Assembly (NCBI GenBank): GCA_900552095.1 | Contig: URYM01000002.1 | Coordinates: 1 to 27,019 of the forward strand | From: an uncultured Blautia sp. | Lineage (GTDB): Bacteria > Bacillota > Clostridia > Lachnospirales > Lachnospiraceae | DNA: 27,019 bases | Direction of reading: 5' to 3' | Part shown: positions 1 to 11,012 of the stretch, piece after piece | How the letters are laid out: each line of letters starts with the position of its first letter | Position numbering within the stretch: the first letter of the stretch is position 1 | Program-made: the position numbers and the translations under genes | Notes under the pieces: generated by a model | Database searches by the model: none | What the model saw: the letters and a program-made list of their open reading frames with translations, nothing else | What the model was told of the DNA's origin: nothing

Positions 1-39
1 GTAGGATCGTCGGCAGCGTCAGATGTGTATAAGAGACAG
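1..39 (+). other. Nextera Read 1 adapter remnant (artefact)
   Basis: Bases 7-39 match the Illumina Nextera Read 1 transposase adapter, ending in the 19-base mosaic end AGATGTGTATAAGAGACAG at 21-39. Bases 1-6 are probably leftover index or primer sequence, though I could not assign them to a standard index. This is synthetic library sequence. Genomic sequence starts at base 40, and any protein extended into this stretch is false. Confidence 0.97.
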
Positions 40-512
40 GCCATCAGCTGGCACGCCTTCTCCGTCTCTGCCAGTCTTAACATATCCGGCAGAATGTCCG
101 CCAGAGATTTTACCGCATCATCCAAATCTCCGGAAGTAAATGCAAAACCGTAGGAATAGATATCGTTGGCATCCGCAGTTCTCGTCTTGTACTCGAACAC
201 GGGAATGTCCACACTCATCACATTCTTCCTGTCAGCTTCCAGATATACCTCCTGTTTTGGCACCATCAGGGCTGTGTGGAGCGCCTGCTCCGACATACCC
301 GCTTTGGCGATGACAAAATTCTTATTGGCGGAAAGGATTCCTGCCTCCACCTTCTGGCGGAGAGCCATGTTTTCCCGAACCAGATCCAAGAACTGACGCA
401 TCAGCTCGTCCCGCTTATCCTTCAGAAGCTTGTGGCCTCTGGTAGCGGTAATCAGCTTTTTCTTCTGCTTCGTCAGCTCCATCCGGGTTGGATTTACCTG
501 GGTTGATGCCAA
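40..512 (-). CDS. ntpD: V-type ATP synthase subunit D, 3' truncated by contig end
   Basis: Subunit D is the central rotor shaft of the V1 motor, a long antiparallel coiled coil inside the A3B3 hexamer that couples to subunit F and the membrane ring. I read an unbroken frame from a TTG start at 512-510: ASTQVNPTRMELTKQKKKL, then a helical stretch with TRGHKLLKDKRDEL and QKVEAGIL. Both are typical of the family N-terminal helix. TTG is chosen because AGGAG lies 9 bases upstream and an in-frame TGA just before it excludes a longer form. The first ATG (482) would remove the conserved N-terminus. About 157 of the usual roughly 210 residues are present; the C-terminal helix is lost to the adapter. 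The frame stays open into the adapter and would give the false tail CLLYTSDAADD. It lies 30 bases downstream of subunit B, as the last visible gene of the operon. Confidence 0.93.
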
Positions 513-542
513 GTGTACTCACTCCTTTCCCGAGTTTTTTTC

Positions 543-1916
543 TCACTCCTTGCCGTAATACTGATCCAGGAACTTATCATCGATTCGTTTCAGTTCGGAT
601 CTGGGCAGGATGGACAGGAGCTTCCAGCCGATTTTCAGAGTCTCCTCGATATCACGGTTGGCATTATATCCCTGAGAAACGTATTCTTTCTCAAAGGCAT
701 CCGCAAATTTCGCGTAAATAAGGTCAATATCGGACAGAGCAGCCTCACCCAGGATAACCATCAGCTCCTTCGCCTCTTTACCGCGGGCATACGCAGCAAA
801 GAGCTGGTTCATGGTGTTGGAGTGGTCAGCTCTTGTCTTCCCTTCGCCGATACCCTTATCCTTCAGACGGGACAGGGAGGGCAGTACGTCGATCGGCGGT
901 GTCACACCTTTCCGGTAAAGCTCACGGCTTAAGATAATCTGTCCCTCTGTAATATAGCCGGTCAGGTCAGGGATGGGATGGGTCTTATCGTCCTCGGGCA
1001 TAGTCAGGATCGGGATCATGGTGATACTTCCCTTTTTGCCGTTCTGACGTCCTGCTCTCTCGTACAGAGAAGCCAGGTCGGTGTACATATATCCCGGGTA
1101 GCCACGGCGTCCCGGAACCTCCTTGCGGGCTGCGGACACCTCACGGAGTGCATCCGCGTAGTTGGTAATATCGGTCAGGATAACCAGTACATGCATATCC
1201 TTTTCAAATGCCAGATATTCCGCAGCAGTCAGGGCCATTCGCGGAGTTGCGATACGCTCAACAGCCGGGTCATTGGCCAGGTTCACAAAGAGAACCGTAC
1301 GGTCAATCGCCCCCGTCTCCTTGAAGCTCTCAATAAAGAAGTTGGACTCCTCAAAGGTGATACCCATAGCCGCAAATACTACGGCAAACTGCTCGTCTTT
1401 TCCCCTTACCTTTGCCTGGCGGGCAATCTGAGCCGCCAGCTGAGCATGGGGCAGACCGGAAGCTGAAAAGATCGGCAGCTTCTGGCCGCGAACCAGTGTG
1501 TTCAGGCCATCAATAGCTGAAACACCGGTCTGGATAAACTCCTGAGGATAACTTCTGGCTGCCGGGTTCATCGGCAGACCGTTGATATCCATACGGGCAT
1601 CGGGAAGAATCTCCGGGCCGTCATCAATAGGACGTCCCAGTCCGTCAAAGACACGGCCCAGCATATCTCCGGATACGCCCAGCTCCATGCTCCGTCCCAG
1701 GAAACGCACTTTACTGTTGCTTAAGTTGATACCGGTAGAACTCTCGAAAAGCTGTACCAGCGCATTATTTCCATCAATTTCCAGAACCTTGCAGCGGCGG
1801 ATCTCGCCATTGGCCAGTTCGATCTCACCCAGCTCATCGTAGGTGACATTTTCCACACCGCGGACCAGCATCAGAGGACCGGCCACTTCCTGTATGGTTT
1901 TATACTCCTTCGGCAT
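543..1916 (-). CDS. ntpB: V-type ATP synthase subunit B (non-catalytic)
   Basis: 457 residues, the usual length. Subunit B alternates with subunit A in the V1 hexamer. It binds at the interface and supplies an arginine to the catalytic site rather than hydrolysing ATP itself. In place of a P-loop it has SASGLPH (151-157), the family's degenerate form. The nucleotide-binding core continues with [11 protein letters not shown] (181-191) and the segment around 267-290 ([20 protein letters not shown]). PSLSR ends at Arg350, the position of the arginine finger in the Enterococcus hirae enzyme. The ATG directly follows the TAA of subunit A with no gap, and its ribosome binding site (AAAGGAGG) lies inside the end of that gene, so A and B are probably translationally coupled, fitting their 3:3 stoichiometry. 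Confidence 0.98.
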   Translation of the reverse strand: MPKEYKTIQEVAGPLMLVRGVENVTYDELGEIELANGEIRRCKVLEIDGNNALVQLFESSTGINLSNSKVRFLGRSMELGVSGDMLGRVFDGLGRPIDDGPEILPDARMDINGLPMNPAARSYPQEFIQTGVSAIDGLNTLVRGQKLPIFSASGLPHAQLAAQIARQAKVRGKDEQFAVVFAAMGITFEESNFFIESFKETGAIDRTVLFVNLANDPAVERIATPRMALTAAEYLAFEKDMHVLVILTDITNYADALREVSAARKEVPGRRGYPGYMYTDLASLYERAGRQNGKKGSITMIPILTMPEDDKTHPIPDLTGYITEGQIILSRELYRKGVTPPIDVLPSLSRLKDKGIGEGKTRADHSNTMNQLFAAYARGKEAKELMVILGEAALSDIDLIYAKFADAFEKEYVSQGYNANRDIEETLKIGWKLLSILPRSELKRIDDKFLDQYYGKE

Positions 1917-3683
1917 TTAGAAGTCCTCCTTTCTGCAGGCGTCAGCTACTTCTGCTGCCAGCTGCTCCGTCACTTTTTTATACTCCTCATCCAGATGATC
2001 TTCCAGTGTATATTTATAACGTCCGATCGCCTCACGAACTGGCAGTTTCACCAGATCATTCACAGAAGCGCCTTTTTCCAGTGCTTCCACAGATTTCTCA
2101 TAGTAAGCGATTACCAGACGCATCATCAGGAGCTGTTTCTTCAGAGAGGTATAGGTATCTACCTCATGGAAAGAGTTCTGATGCAGGAAGTCCTCACGGA
2201 TGGAACGGGCAGCTTCCATCTTCAGCCGGTCTCCCGGTGACAGGGCATCCATACCTACCATCTTAACGATTTCTTCCAGCTCTGCTTCGTCCTGCAGAAG
2301 GCTCATCATCTTCTGACGGTCTTCCATCCAGTCAGAATCCACATGCTCATTAAACCAGGGCGCCATATTATCCAGGTACAAAGAGTAGCTGGTCAGCCAG
2401 TTAATCGCCGGGAAATGACGCTTATAAGCCAGAGAAGAATCCAGTCCCCAGAACACCTTTACAATACGCAGAGTTGCCTGAGATACCGGCTCGGAAATGT
2501 CTCCTCCCGGAGGAGATACCGCTCCGATTACAGAAAGTGCTCCTTCTCTCTCGTCTTTTCCAAGGGTCAGCACATGACCGGCACGCTCGTAGAACTGAGC
2601 CAGACGGGAACCCAGGTATGCCGGGTAACCCTCCTCACCGGGCATCTCCTCCAGACGTCCTGACATCTCCCGGAGCGCCTCGGCCCAACGGGAAGTAGAA
2701 TCTGCCATCAGGGCTACCGAATATCCCATATCACGGAAATACTCCGCGATGGTGATTCCGGTATAAATGGATGCCTCACGGGCAGCCACGGGCATATCGG
2801 AAGTATTGGCGATCAGAACGGTTCTCTCCATCAGGGATTTTCCGGTCTTGGGATCCTTCAGTTCAGGGAACTCATTCAGAACGTCCGTCATCTCATTTCC
2901 GCGCTCACCGCAACCGATATAGACCACAATGTCAGCCTCAGCCCATTTTGCCAGCTGATGCTGGATTACCGTCTTGCCGCTTCCGAAAGGTCCGGGAACG
3001 GCAGCCACACCGCCTTTTGCGATAGGGAAGAATGTATCTACCACACGCTGTCCTGTTACCAGAGGCATCTGGGGGGGCAGTTTTTTCTTATAGGGACGGC
3101 CCTTACGAACCGGCCATTTCTGCATCAGCTGAACTTCTCTGTCTCCCTCCGCCGTCGCGATCACTGCGACCACTTCTTCAACTGTGAAGTCGCCTTCTTT
3201 GATCTCTTTCACGGTTCCGGTCACACCGTAGGGAACCATGATCCTCTGCTCCACTACTGCGGTCTCCTGAACTGTTCCGATAAAATCTCCGGCTTCCACT
3301 GCATCCCCGGGCTTCACCGTGGGAACAAAATGCCATTTCAGATCTCTCTTTAATGAGGGAACTTCCACACCTCTTTTTAAGCTGTTACCGGAAATTTTCA
3401 TAATGTCATCCAGCGGACGCTGAATTCCATCGTAAATACTGGTGATTAGACCCGGTCCCAGTTCAACGGAAAGAGGCACGCCCATAGACTCTACCGGCTC
3501 GCCCGGTCCCAGTCCTGAGGTCTCCTCGTACACCTGAACAGATGCCTGATCCCCATGGATCTCTATAATCTCGCCAATCAGACGCTGATTACTTACACGT
3601 ACCACGTCAAACATATTGGCATCACGCATTCCCTCCGCAATAACGAGAGGTCCTGCCACTTTTTTAATGGTGCCTGTACTCAT
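1917..3683 (-). CDS. ntpA: V-type ATP synthase subunit A (catalytic)
   Basis: 588 residues, normal for bacterial and archaeal-type A subunits. It hydrolyses (or makes) ATP in the V1 head. The Walker A loop is GPFGSGKT at 231-238, with the catalytic-glutamate segment GCGERGNE at 258-265. Further conserved stretches are [20 protein letters not shown] and [20 protein letters not shown]. The region between about residues 110 and 200 is the bulge domain that distinguishes A subunits from F-type beta subunits. It follows subunit F by 21 bases with an AAGGTGGGTG ribosome binding site set a little far from the ATG. No intein is present, although archaeal-type A subunits can carry one at the P-loop. 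Confidence 0.98.
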   Translation of the reverse strand: MSTGTIKKVAGPLVIAEGMRDANMFDVVRVSNQRLIGEIIEIHGDQASVQVYEETSGLGPGEPVESMGVPLSVELGPGLITSIYDGIQRPLDDIMKISGNSLKRGVEVPSLKRDLKWHFVPTVKPGDAVEAGDFIGTVQETAVVEQRIMVPYGVTGTVKEIKEGDFTVEEVVAVIATAEGDREVQLMQKWPVRKGRPYKKKLPPQMPLVTGQRVVDTFFPIAKGGVAAVPGPFGSGKTVIQHQLAKWAEADIVVYIGCGERGNEMTDVLNEFPELKDPKTGKSLMERTVLIANTSDMPVAAREASIYTGITIAEYFRDMGYSVALMADSTSRWAEALREMSGRLEEMPGEEGYPAYLGSRLAQFYERAGHVLTLGKDEREGALSVIGAVSPPGGDISEPVSQATLRIVKVFWGLDSSLAYKRHFPAINWLTSYSLYLDNMAPWFNEHVDSDWMEDRQKMMSLLQDEAELEEIVKMVGMDALSPGDRLKMEAARSIREDFLHQNSFHEVDTYTSLKKQLLMMRLVIAYYEKSVEALEKGASVNDLVKLPVREAIGRYKYTLEDHLDEEYKKVTEQLAAEVADACRKEDF

Positions 3684-3704
3684 TGGAATGTTTCACCCAC
3701 CTTT

Positions 3705-4025
3705 CTAATTACTGCCGAAGAGAATGTCGGAGCCGACAGCCTGCTCCACGGATCTTTTTACTCCGTTCACGCCCTCGCCCGTATTTCCCGAAACACCGGG
3801 AATCTGGATGATGGCGGGCAGCTGCTGCTCCTTATATTTCTCGATCTCTTCCGAAACCTGCGCAGCCAGCGCTTCCGTGATATAGATCACGGCGTATTCT
3901 CCGCCTGCCAGCCTGCGCAGCGTATGGATCCCTTCCTCCTGGGATTTTACCGGAAATGTATCCAGCCCCAGCGCGGCGAATCCGTAAATACTGTCGTAGG
4001 CACCGATGACTGCGATCTTATACAT
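3705..4025 (-). CDS. ntpG: V-type ATP synthase subunit F
   Basis: 106 residues, typical. Subunit F is a small Rossmann-like protein that binds the lower part of subunit D in the central shaft. The N-terminus MYKIAVIGAYDSIYGFAALG is the classic family signature, followed by YAVIYITEALAAQV and a C-terminal tail ending in an amphipathic helix. The gene overlaps the end of subunit C by 8 bases, so translation is likely coupled. The E. hirae name for this subunit is NtpG; other schemes call it AtpF or AhaF. Confidence 0.95.
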   Translation of the reverse strand: MYKIAVIGAYDSIYGFAALGLDTFPVKSQEEGIHTLRRLAGGEYAVIYITEALAAQVSEEIEKYKEQQLPAIIQIPGVSGNTGEGVNGVKRSVEQAVGSDILFGSN

Positions 4026-4989
4026 ACATCTCCCTTATCCTTTCCCGGATGGCCTCTTCCGGCAGGTCGTTCAATCTGCCGGTCAGAATAATCCGAACTG
4101 TCTTAATCTCATTTTCCCGGGCCAGCACGTAGGCAACCAGCGGTCCGATGGAAAACGGATGATATTTCTCAGGCTGAATGGTATGGATGATCTGGTTATC
4201 ACACCAGCGCTCAAACGCGGAAGAAGATTCCTGGATCGCTTCCGCTGCCTCTCCGTACCCTGCACCCTGCAGATACTGGCAGATGGCTTCCATTCCGCTC
4301 ATAGCCGTAACCGCCAGACGGGAAACATCCAGCGTTCTGCAGGGGGCCAGCGCCCTCTTTATAAATTCCAGTGATTTTGCGGTCTTCATGGAACGCACTG
4401 CAATCTTAATGTCAGCCACAGCTACGGTAGATTCCGCATAATTTTTCAGAATCTCATCCGAAGACTTCTCGCCCGCCTGATGGATTGCCTCCAGTGCGGC
4501 TCGGTCTATCATTACATCACAGAGCTGTCCGTCTCTTGTGTGAAGAAGGCTCTCACAGGCTTCCTTCGCCACCTCCCGCATACTCTCGGGAAGCGCGGCA
4601 TAATCCTTATTCTTCAGGATTTCCAGAAGCTGCTCCCGTCCCAGGGAACAGTCCTCATAGTAAATAGAAGCCTGGCTTTCTCCCATACAAAACTCTTTCA
4701 CAGCCGCCTTCAGGTTATGGAACAGATGAGGATAAGAAAGTACAGCAAAGGCTTCCATGTCCACCTTAAGCTCTCTTATGGTCTCCCATATCTTTTCCTC
4801 TTCCCTGGAAAGCATAGCCTCCATACTTCCGGAAGACTCGCTGTCTCCCCAGCCTCTCTCTGCCAGAAACTGCAGGCTGGCTTCATACGTTTTGCATGCC
4901 ATCAGCTGCTCAATCGCAGCTGCTGAAAAAAGAGACATCTCCAACGCCCGAATCCGTGCAACCGCATAGGTATATTTTGTATCAGACAT
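4018..4989 (-). CDS. ntpC: V-type ATP synthase subunit C
   Basis: 323 residues, close to the usual 330. Subunit C (the archaeal/bacterial type, homologous to eukaryotic subunit d) is a funnel-shaped helical protein that seats the D-F shaft on the membrane K ring. The N-terminus SDTKYTYAVARIRALEMSL is characteristic. The rest is helical with repeated short hydrophobic heptads, as expected for the three-fold pseudo-repeat of this family, and ends PEEAIRERIREMYV. It starts 15 bases after subunit E with a good AAAGGAGG site and overlaps subunit F by 8 bases. Confidence 0.94.
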   Translation of the reverse strand: MSDTKYTYAVARIRALEMSLFSAAAIEQLMACKTYEASLQFLAERGWGDSESSGSMEAMLSREEEKIWETIRELKVDMEAFAVLSYPHLFHNLKAAVKEFCMGESQASIYYEDCSLGREQLLEILKNKDYAALPESMREVAKEACESLLHTRDGQLCDVMIDRAALEAIHQAGEKSSDEILKNYAESTVAVADIKIAVRSMKTAKSLEFIKRALAPCRTLDVSRLAVTAMSGMEAICQYLQGAGYGEAAEAIQESSSAFERWCDNQIIHTIQPEKYHPFSIGPLVAYVLARENEIKTVRIILTGRLNDLPEEAIRERIREMYV

Positions 4990-5004
4990 GAAGTATCCTC
5001 CTTT

Positions 5005-5613
5005 TTACGGATTTGCACCTTCCGCAAATAACAGACTGTGTACTGCATCCTGCAGCTGATCCCGATTTGAATCAAACAGCGCCCGAAGGGTACAGTTCTC
5101 CTCAATTGCACCGTAAATCATAATAAAACCATTTTCAATTTCTCCCGGAGTTTTATCCACCAGGAGCGCTCCGCCCCGGGCTTCAGCCAGCTTCTCCACC
5201 CGGCCCGGGAAATCTTCCGGCATCCTGCTCAGATCTTTTGCGGAGAGGACCATCCGTCCCTTCCGGGGCAGTGCGTACTTTTCAGCCGCTCTGGCCAGAA
5301 AATCAAAATAGGCTGCGTCCTCCAGACTGCACAGTTTTTCGTAAGCGCGGTCAAGCACAGACGCGATCAGTTCCTGTTTTGCCTGCAGAAGAGCGGTACG
5401 TTTCTTCAGATCCCGGGAAGATTCCATCCGGCTTTCATAAGCTGCCGCGGCAGCTTCACCCTCTCTTAAAATGGCTGCACAGTGTTTTTCACTCTCTGCC
5501 TTCGCTTCTTCCAGAAGGGCCTGCGCCTTCTCCTCAGCCTCTTTTACAATGTCCTGCGCCTGACCCCTGGCTTCTTCCATAATCTGATCAATAATCTTAT
5601 CTAATCCTGCCAT
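5005..5613 (-). CDS. ntpE: V-type ATP synthase subunit E (peripheral stalk)
   Basis: 202 residues, family length. Subunit E pairs with the small H/G subunit to make the peripheral stalks that hold the V1 head still. Residues 1-90 are a charged coiled coil rich in Glu, Ala and Lys (IIDQIMEEARGQAQDIVKEA). The C-terminal half is the globular domain that contacts A/B, with VDKTPGEIENGFIMIYGAIE near 152-171 and an ending that includes ALFDSNRDQLQDAVHSLLF. The site AAGGAGAG lies before the ATG. It is placed between K and C, the usual order. Confidence 0.94.
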   Translation of the reverse strand: MAGLDKIIDQIMEEARGQAQDIVKEAEEKAQALLEEAKAESEKHCAAILREGEAAAAAYESRMESSRDLKKRTALLQAKQELIASVLDRAYEKLCSLEDAAYFDFLARAAEKYALPRKGRMVLSAKDLSRMPEDFPGRVEKLAEARGGALLVDKTPGEIENGFIMIYGAIEENCTLRALFDSNRDQLQDAVHSLLFAEGANP

Positions 5614-5671
5614 TCTTGCGCTCTCCTTCTTTTCTTCGTCTCATGTTCCTCTTTTTATTCAGAACCGATCC

Positions 5672-8163
<2,492 letters not shown>

Positions 8164-8200
8164 ACCCGTATCCCTCCTTTACGATTTACTTTTTCTGCGT

Positions 8201-8509
8201 CTAAACAAGCTGCGCAGTCACTGCAGCGATCACTTCCGCTTCCTTTGCCGCTGCCGCACGTTCCAAAGCTTTCTTTTCATTTTCGATCTGCCGCAGGCTT
8301 TCCTCCTGCTGCTTCTCTCCCTGAACCTTAGCTTCCTGCAGTTTCTTCTCCGCTTCCGCCCGTGCCTCTTTTACCCGTTGATCCTTCAGAGCTGCGCCTT
8401 CCTCCTGCGCTTTCTGAAGAACAGCAGCGGCCTGTTCTCTGGCTTCCGTTAAAATACGTTCTGCCTGTTCCTCCGCGTCCTTTACCTGGGTAATCGCTTT
8501 TTCCAGCAC
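8201..8509 (-). CDS. ntpF: V-type ATP synthase small peripheral-stalk subunit (H/G)
   Basis: 102 residues from a GTG start: VLEKAITQVKDAEEQAERI followed by an unbroken Ala/Glu/Lys/Gln coiled coil to the end (EAEVIAAVTAQLV). It is the partner of subunit E in the peripheral stalk; E. hirae calls it NtpF and archaea AhaH. I choose GTG at 8509-8507 because an AAGGTGG site sits 7 bases upstream, the resulting length matches the family of about 100-110, and the promoter at 8577-8605 places the transcription start near or inside the region a longer 134-residue form would need. The ATG at 8605 lies in the -35 box itself, so that form cannot be made from this promoter. It is the first gene of the operon. 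Confidence 0.88.
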   Translation of the reverse strand: MLEKAITQVKDAEEQAERILTEAREQAAAVLQKAQEEGAALKDQRVKEARAEAEKKLQEAKVQGEKQQEESLRQIENEKKALERAAAAKEAEVIAAVTAQLV

Positions 8510-8576
8510 CTTCTCACCACCTTTTCCTTTTATATTTTCCACTTTTCTTTTATTTGCTATTTCCTTAACAAAGTCC

Positions 8577-8605
8577 ATTGTAGCATATTCACCCTGCCCC
8601 CGCAA
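8577..8605 (-). promoter_or_regulatory. Promoter of the V-ATPase operon
   Basis: On the minus strand TTGCGG (8605-8600), a 17-base spacer, then TACAAT (8582-8577), preceded by TGC, which makes an extended -10. Transcription should start near 8570, about 60 bases before the GTG of the first subunit. It sits just after the terminator of the previous gene, so the operon is an independent unit. Confidence 0.65.
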
Positions 8606-8619
8606 GACAGCTAATTATT

Positions 8620-8651
8620 AAAAAAGGATGAACCCCCTCCGGGGCTCATCC
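8620..8651 (-). terminator. Intrinsic terminator after the binding lipoprotein gene
   Basis: Stem GGATGAGCCCC with GGGGTTCATCC (11 pairs including one G-U) and a four-base GGAG loop at 8651-8626, followed by six T at 8625-8620 on the minus strand. It closes the lipoprotein gene, which ends at 8668, just before the V-ATPase promoter. Confidence 0.85.
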
Positions 8652-8667
8652 TCTAGTATGCTTCTTT

Positions 8668-9804
8668 TTATTCATATAAATACTTCTGATTCTCCGGTGC
8701 GTCCAGATTGGAAGCATCAATCCACTGATATCCCGGGTTGATATAAGGATCTACCGGAAGATCTGCCGCCCCCCGGGCCGCAGCGATCACAGAGGCATAA
8801 CCAATCCCGTACGGATTCTGGCATACACTTCCAATATCCCTTCCGTCCCGGATCGCTTTCGTGATCTCACTGCCCGCATCTACCGTGACAACCGAAACTG
8901 TACGGCTGCTGTCCTTTTTCAGTTCCGCCAGCACAACCTCTGCGGTCTCCTCATTGGTACAGAAAATGCCGGTAAGATCCGGATTCTCCGCCAGCAGAGT
9001 CTTCACCTTGGCAGAAACAGACTCCTCACCGTCATCGTAAACGCTCTCCGGAAGAACTGTAATTCCCGGATGATTCTCCGCTATCTCCGTGCGGAATCCT
9101 CTCTCCCTCTCCTCACAGCTCTCCGTCTGGGGCTGGTGCGCCACAATCGCCGCCTTTCCCGTATCCTGCAGCGCCGCTGCCAGATGCGAGGCCGCCTCCT
9201 GTCCCACCGCATAATGGTCTGTGGAACAGATCGTATTACTCTCATTTCCCCGCGCATTTCCATCCATTAAGATGACGGGAATTCCATTTTCTGCCGCCGT
9301 CTCCAGCTGTGCCTGACAGGAGCCTCTGTCAATCGCTGACAGACAGAGCGCAGCCGGGTTCTCCGCCAGCACCGCGTCAATAATGTTAATCTGTGCCTCA
9401 ATCTCCGAAGCATCCGCAGGTCCCTCAAACGTCAGCTTCACTTTATCTTTTCCTTTGTAGCCCAGCTCTTCGTTGAGATCCGCCACCGCCAGTTCCATCC
9501 CTGCTTTCACCGCTTTCCAGAATCCGCTTCCGGTCTCCTTCACCACAACTGCGATATGGCTTCCCGGCGGAAGTGCAATCCCCTCCGCAGTCGTATAGTC
9601 AGCCATCAGTTCCTGCTCCGGCAGAGAAACTGAGATCTCCTCCTGCTCCGGTTCTTCCGTGGCCGACGGCGCAGGTGTCTCCGTCTTGGTCGGCGCAGGT
9701 GTCTCTGTCCTGGTTGGCTCCGGATCCTTAACCGCCGCTGTTTCCTTACTTCCGCATCCCTGCAGCAGAAGTCCGCACAGCAGCAACGCAAGTATTTTCT
9801 TCAT
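8668..9804 (-). CDS. Sugar-type substrate-binding lipoprotein (periplasmic binding protein-like, RbsB class)
   Basis: 378 residues. Residues 1-17 are a lipoprotein signal ending in the lipobox LLQGC (lipidated Cys17). Residues 20-62 form a Pro/Thr/Glu-rich tether with an imperfect repeat (TETPAPTKTETPAP). From about 80 the protein is a type I binding fold: HIAVVVKETGSGFWKAVKAG, ALCLSAIDRGSCQAQLE, IPVILMDGNARGNES, TGIFCTNEETAEVVL and VVTVDAGSEITKAIRDG match the Peripla_BP_4 / ribose-binding pattern. It probably binds a sugar or related small molecule outside the cell, or acts as the sensing part of another system. No ABC permease or ATPase gene is adjacent, so it is an orphan here; the ligand cannot be named. 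It has its own promoter and terminator. Confidence 0.88.
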   Translation of the reverse strand: MKKILALLLCGLLLQGCGSKETAAVKDPEPTRTETPAPTKTETPAPSATEEPEQEEISVSLPEQELMADYTTAEGIALPPGSHIAVVVKETGSGFWKAVKAGMELAVADLNEELGYKGKDKVKLTFEGPADASEIEAQINIIDAVLAENPAALCLSAIDRGSCQAQLETAAENGIPVILMDGNARGNESNTICSTDHYAVGQEAASHLAAALQDTGKAAIVAHQPQTESCEERERGFRTEIAENHPGITVLPESVYDDGEESVSAKVKTLLAENPDLTGIFCTNEETAEVVLAELKKDSSRTVSVVTVDAGSEITKAIRDGRDIGSVCQNPYGIGYASVIAAARGAADLPVDPYINPGYQWIDASNLDAPENQKYLYE

Positions 9805-9853
9805 TGTCCTTCTCCCTGATTTAACTTAAAGTTTTCTTACACGAAACACCCTT

Positions 9854-9882
9854 AGTATACATGATTCGACTTTTTTCGTCTA
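9854..9882 (-). promoter_or_regulatory. Probable promoter of the binding lipoprotein gene
   Basis: On the minus strand TAGACG (9882-9877), 17 bases, TATACT (9859-9854). The -10 is good and the -35 matches four of six positions. Start of transcription would be near 9847, giving a leader of about 40 bases. Confidence 0.5.
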
Positions 9883-9934
9883 TATCTGTTTCTTAAGATT
9901 TTCCTACCAAAAAGATGAATTTTCTATGTTTCCA

Positions 9935-10963
9935 TCAAATCAGTCCCCACTCCTGCCAGATCCCTTTTACCAGAATCACCGTGAGCGGCCCCAGCAGGAA
10001 CCCGAAAATTCCGTAAAAGAAAAATCCCAGATAGACAGAAAGCAGCATCAGAATCGGATGAATCCCCAGAGACTCTCCGATCAGCCGGGGTTCCAGCAAT
10101 TCTCTTGCCAGATCCGTTACCACAAAGAGGAGAAAATGCCCCAGCGCACCGAAGTAACTGCCCTGCAGCAGCAGGATAATTGCCCATGGAATCAGTACCG
10201 TTCCCGTCCCGATAAAGGGAAGGGCATCCAGAAGTCCTACTGCCAGTCCCAGAAGAAGAAACCAGGGGTCGCCCAGCAGCCAGAATCCGGCCATGCAAAG
10301 AGCCGCCACTACCGCCATGATGATCACCTGTGCCTTCAGGTATCTGCCGCCCGCCTGGCAGATCTGGCGTCCTACCGCCTGCACCCGGTAAAGAAAAGGG
10401 TTGTTTCTCACCTTCTCCTCCAGTTCTTCCATCTCCCTGACCAGAAGGATCCCCACCACAACAGCAATTACTGCTCCGCTGACCAGCGCCACTGCTCCCT
10501 TCACCGTGGAAAACAGATAGTGAAAAAATGCCGGCCGCGCCTTATTCTGCAGCTGCTCCTGAAACTGGCCGATCTCATAGAGAAGAAAATCTCTCGCTTC
10601 CTCCGCCTGTATTCCCAGCAAATCTTCCGCCATCCCGCAGCATCGATCCAGAATCTCCCCTGCCTGCCTCTTCCAGATTCCCAGATACTCCAGGAAACTG
10701 CCCGCCTGTCCCAGCAGCATACTTCCCAGATTATATAGAAGAAATCCTATTCCGGCCGCCAGAAGAAAAATCAGAAACATACCTCCCAGACTCCGCTTCA
10801 CATGCAGCCGTCTTTCCAGGAAACGAACTGCCGGCAGAATCAGGACTGCCAGCAGCCAGCCCAGCAAAAAAGGAACTGTCATAGGAAGCAGATACCGCAA
10901 AGCGATATAGACTCCCAAAACAGTTCCTGTCTGTATCATCCATCTTTTCCAGTTTTCTGTCAT
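9935..10963 (-). CDS. AI-2E family transporter (YtvI-like membrane protein)
   Basis: 342 residues from the ATG at 10963, chosen because AGGTG sits six bases upstream; a GTG three codons earlier has no ribosome site. PF01594-type architecture is visible: paired N-terminal helices (GVYIALRYLLPMTVPFLLGW and the next helix), a third helix near 65-85, a long amphipathic insert of about 60 residues, then five C-terminal membrane segments. The family motif LLDALPFIGTGTVLIPWA lies near 240-257, and LEPRLIGESLGIHP follows. This form resembles YtvI, known from sporulation membranes of Bacillus and clostridia. True transport substrates of most members are unknown, so the AI-2 name should not be taken literally. 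It follows the pseudouridine synthase by about 50 bases, probably in one transcript. I see no terminator after it. Confidence 0.88.
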   Translation of the reverse strand: MTENWKRWMIQTGTVLGVYIALRYLLPMTVPFLLGWLLAVLILPAVRFLERRLHVKRSLGGMFLIFLLAAGIGFLLYNLGSMLLGQAGSFLEYLGIWKRQAGEILDRCCGMAEDLLGIQAEEARDFLLYEIGQFQEQLQNKARPAFFHYLFSTVKGAVALVSGAVIAVVVGILLVREMEELEEKVRNNPFLYRVQAVGRQICQAGGRYLKAQVIIMAVVAALCMAGFWLLGDPWFLLLGLAVGLLDALPFIGTGTVLIPWAIILLLQGSYFGALGHFLLFVVTDLARELLEPRLIGESLGIHPILMLLSVYLGFFFYGIFGFLLGPLTVILVKGIWQEWGLI

Positions 10964-11012
10964 GTCCGTCACCTGCCATTTTTATTACTAGTATCGCTTC
11001 GGACATTCTCTT

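Noticed and set aside
8201..8605. 134-residue form of the first V-ATPase subunit starting at 8605
   Set aside because: Its ATG lies within the predicted -35 box, its first 32 residues do not resemble the family, and a GTG with a good ribosome site gives the normal length.
9606..9791. Arg-rich 61-codon minus-strand frame inside the lipoprotein gene
   Set aside because: It is an alternative frame of the Pro/Thr/Glu tether codons; the repeats produce Arg-rich nonsense.
9926..10738. 270-codon open frame on the plus strand
   Set aside because: It lies opposite the AI-2E permease gene, has a low-complexity Gln/His/Pro-rich product and no ribosome site; it is the antisense shadow of a hydrophobic protein.
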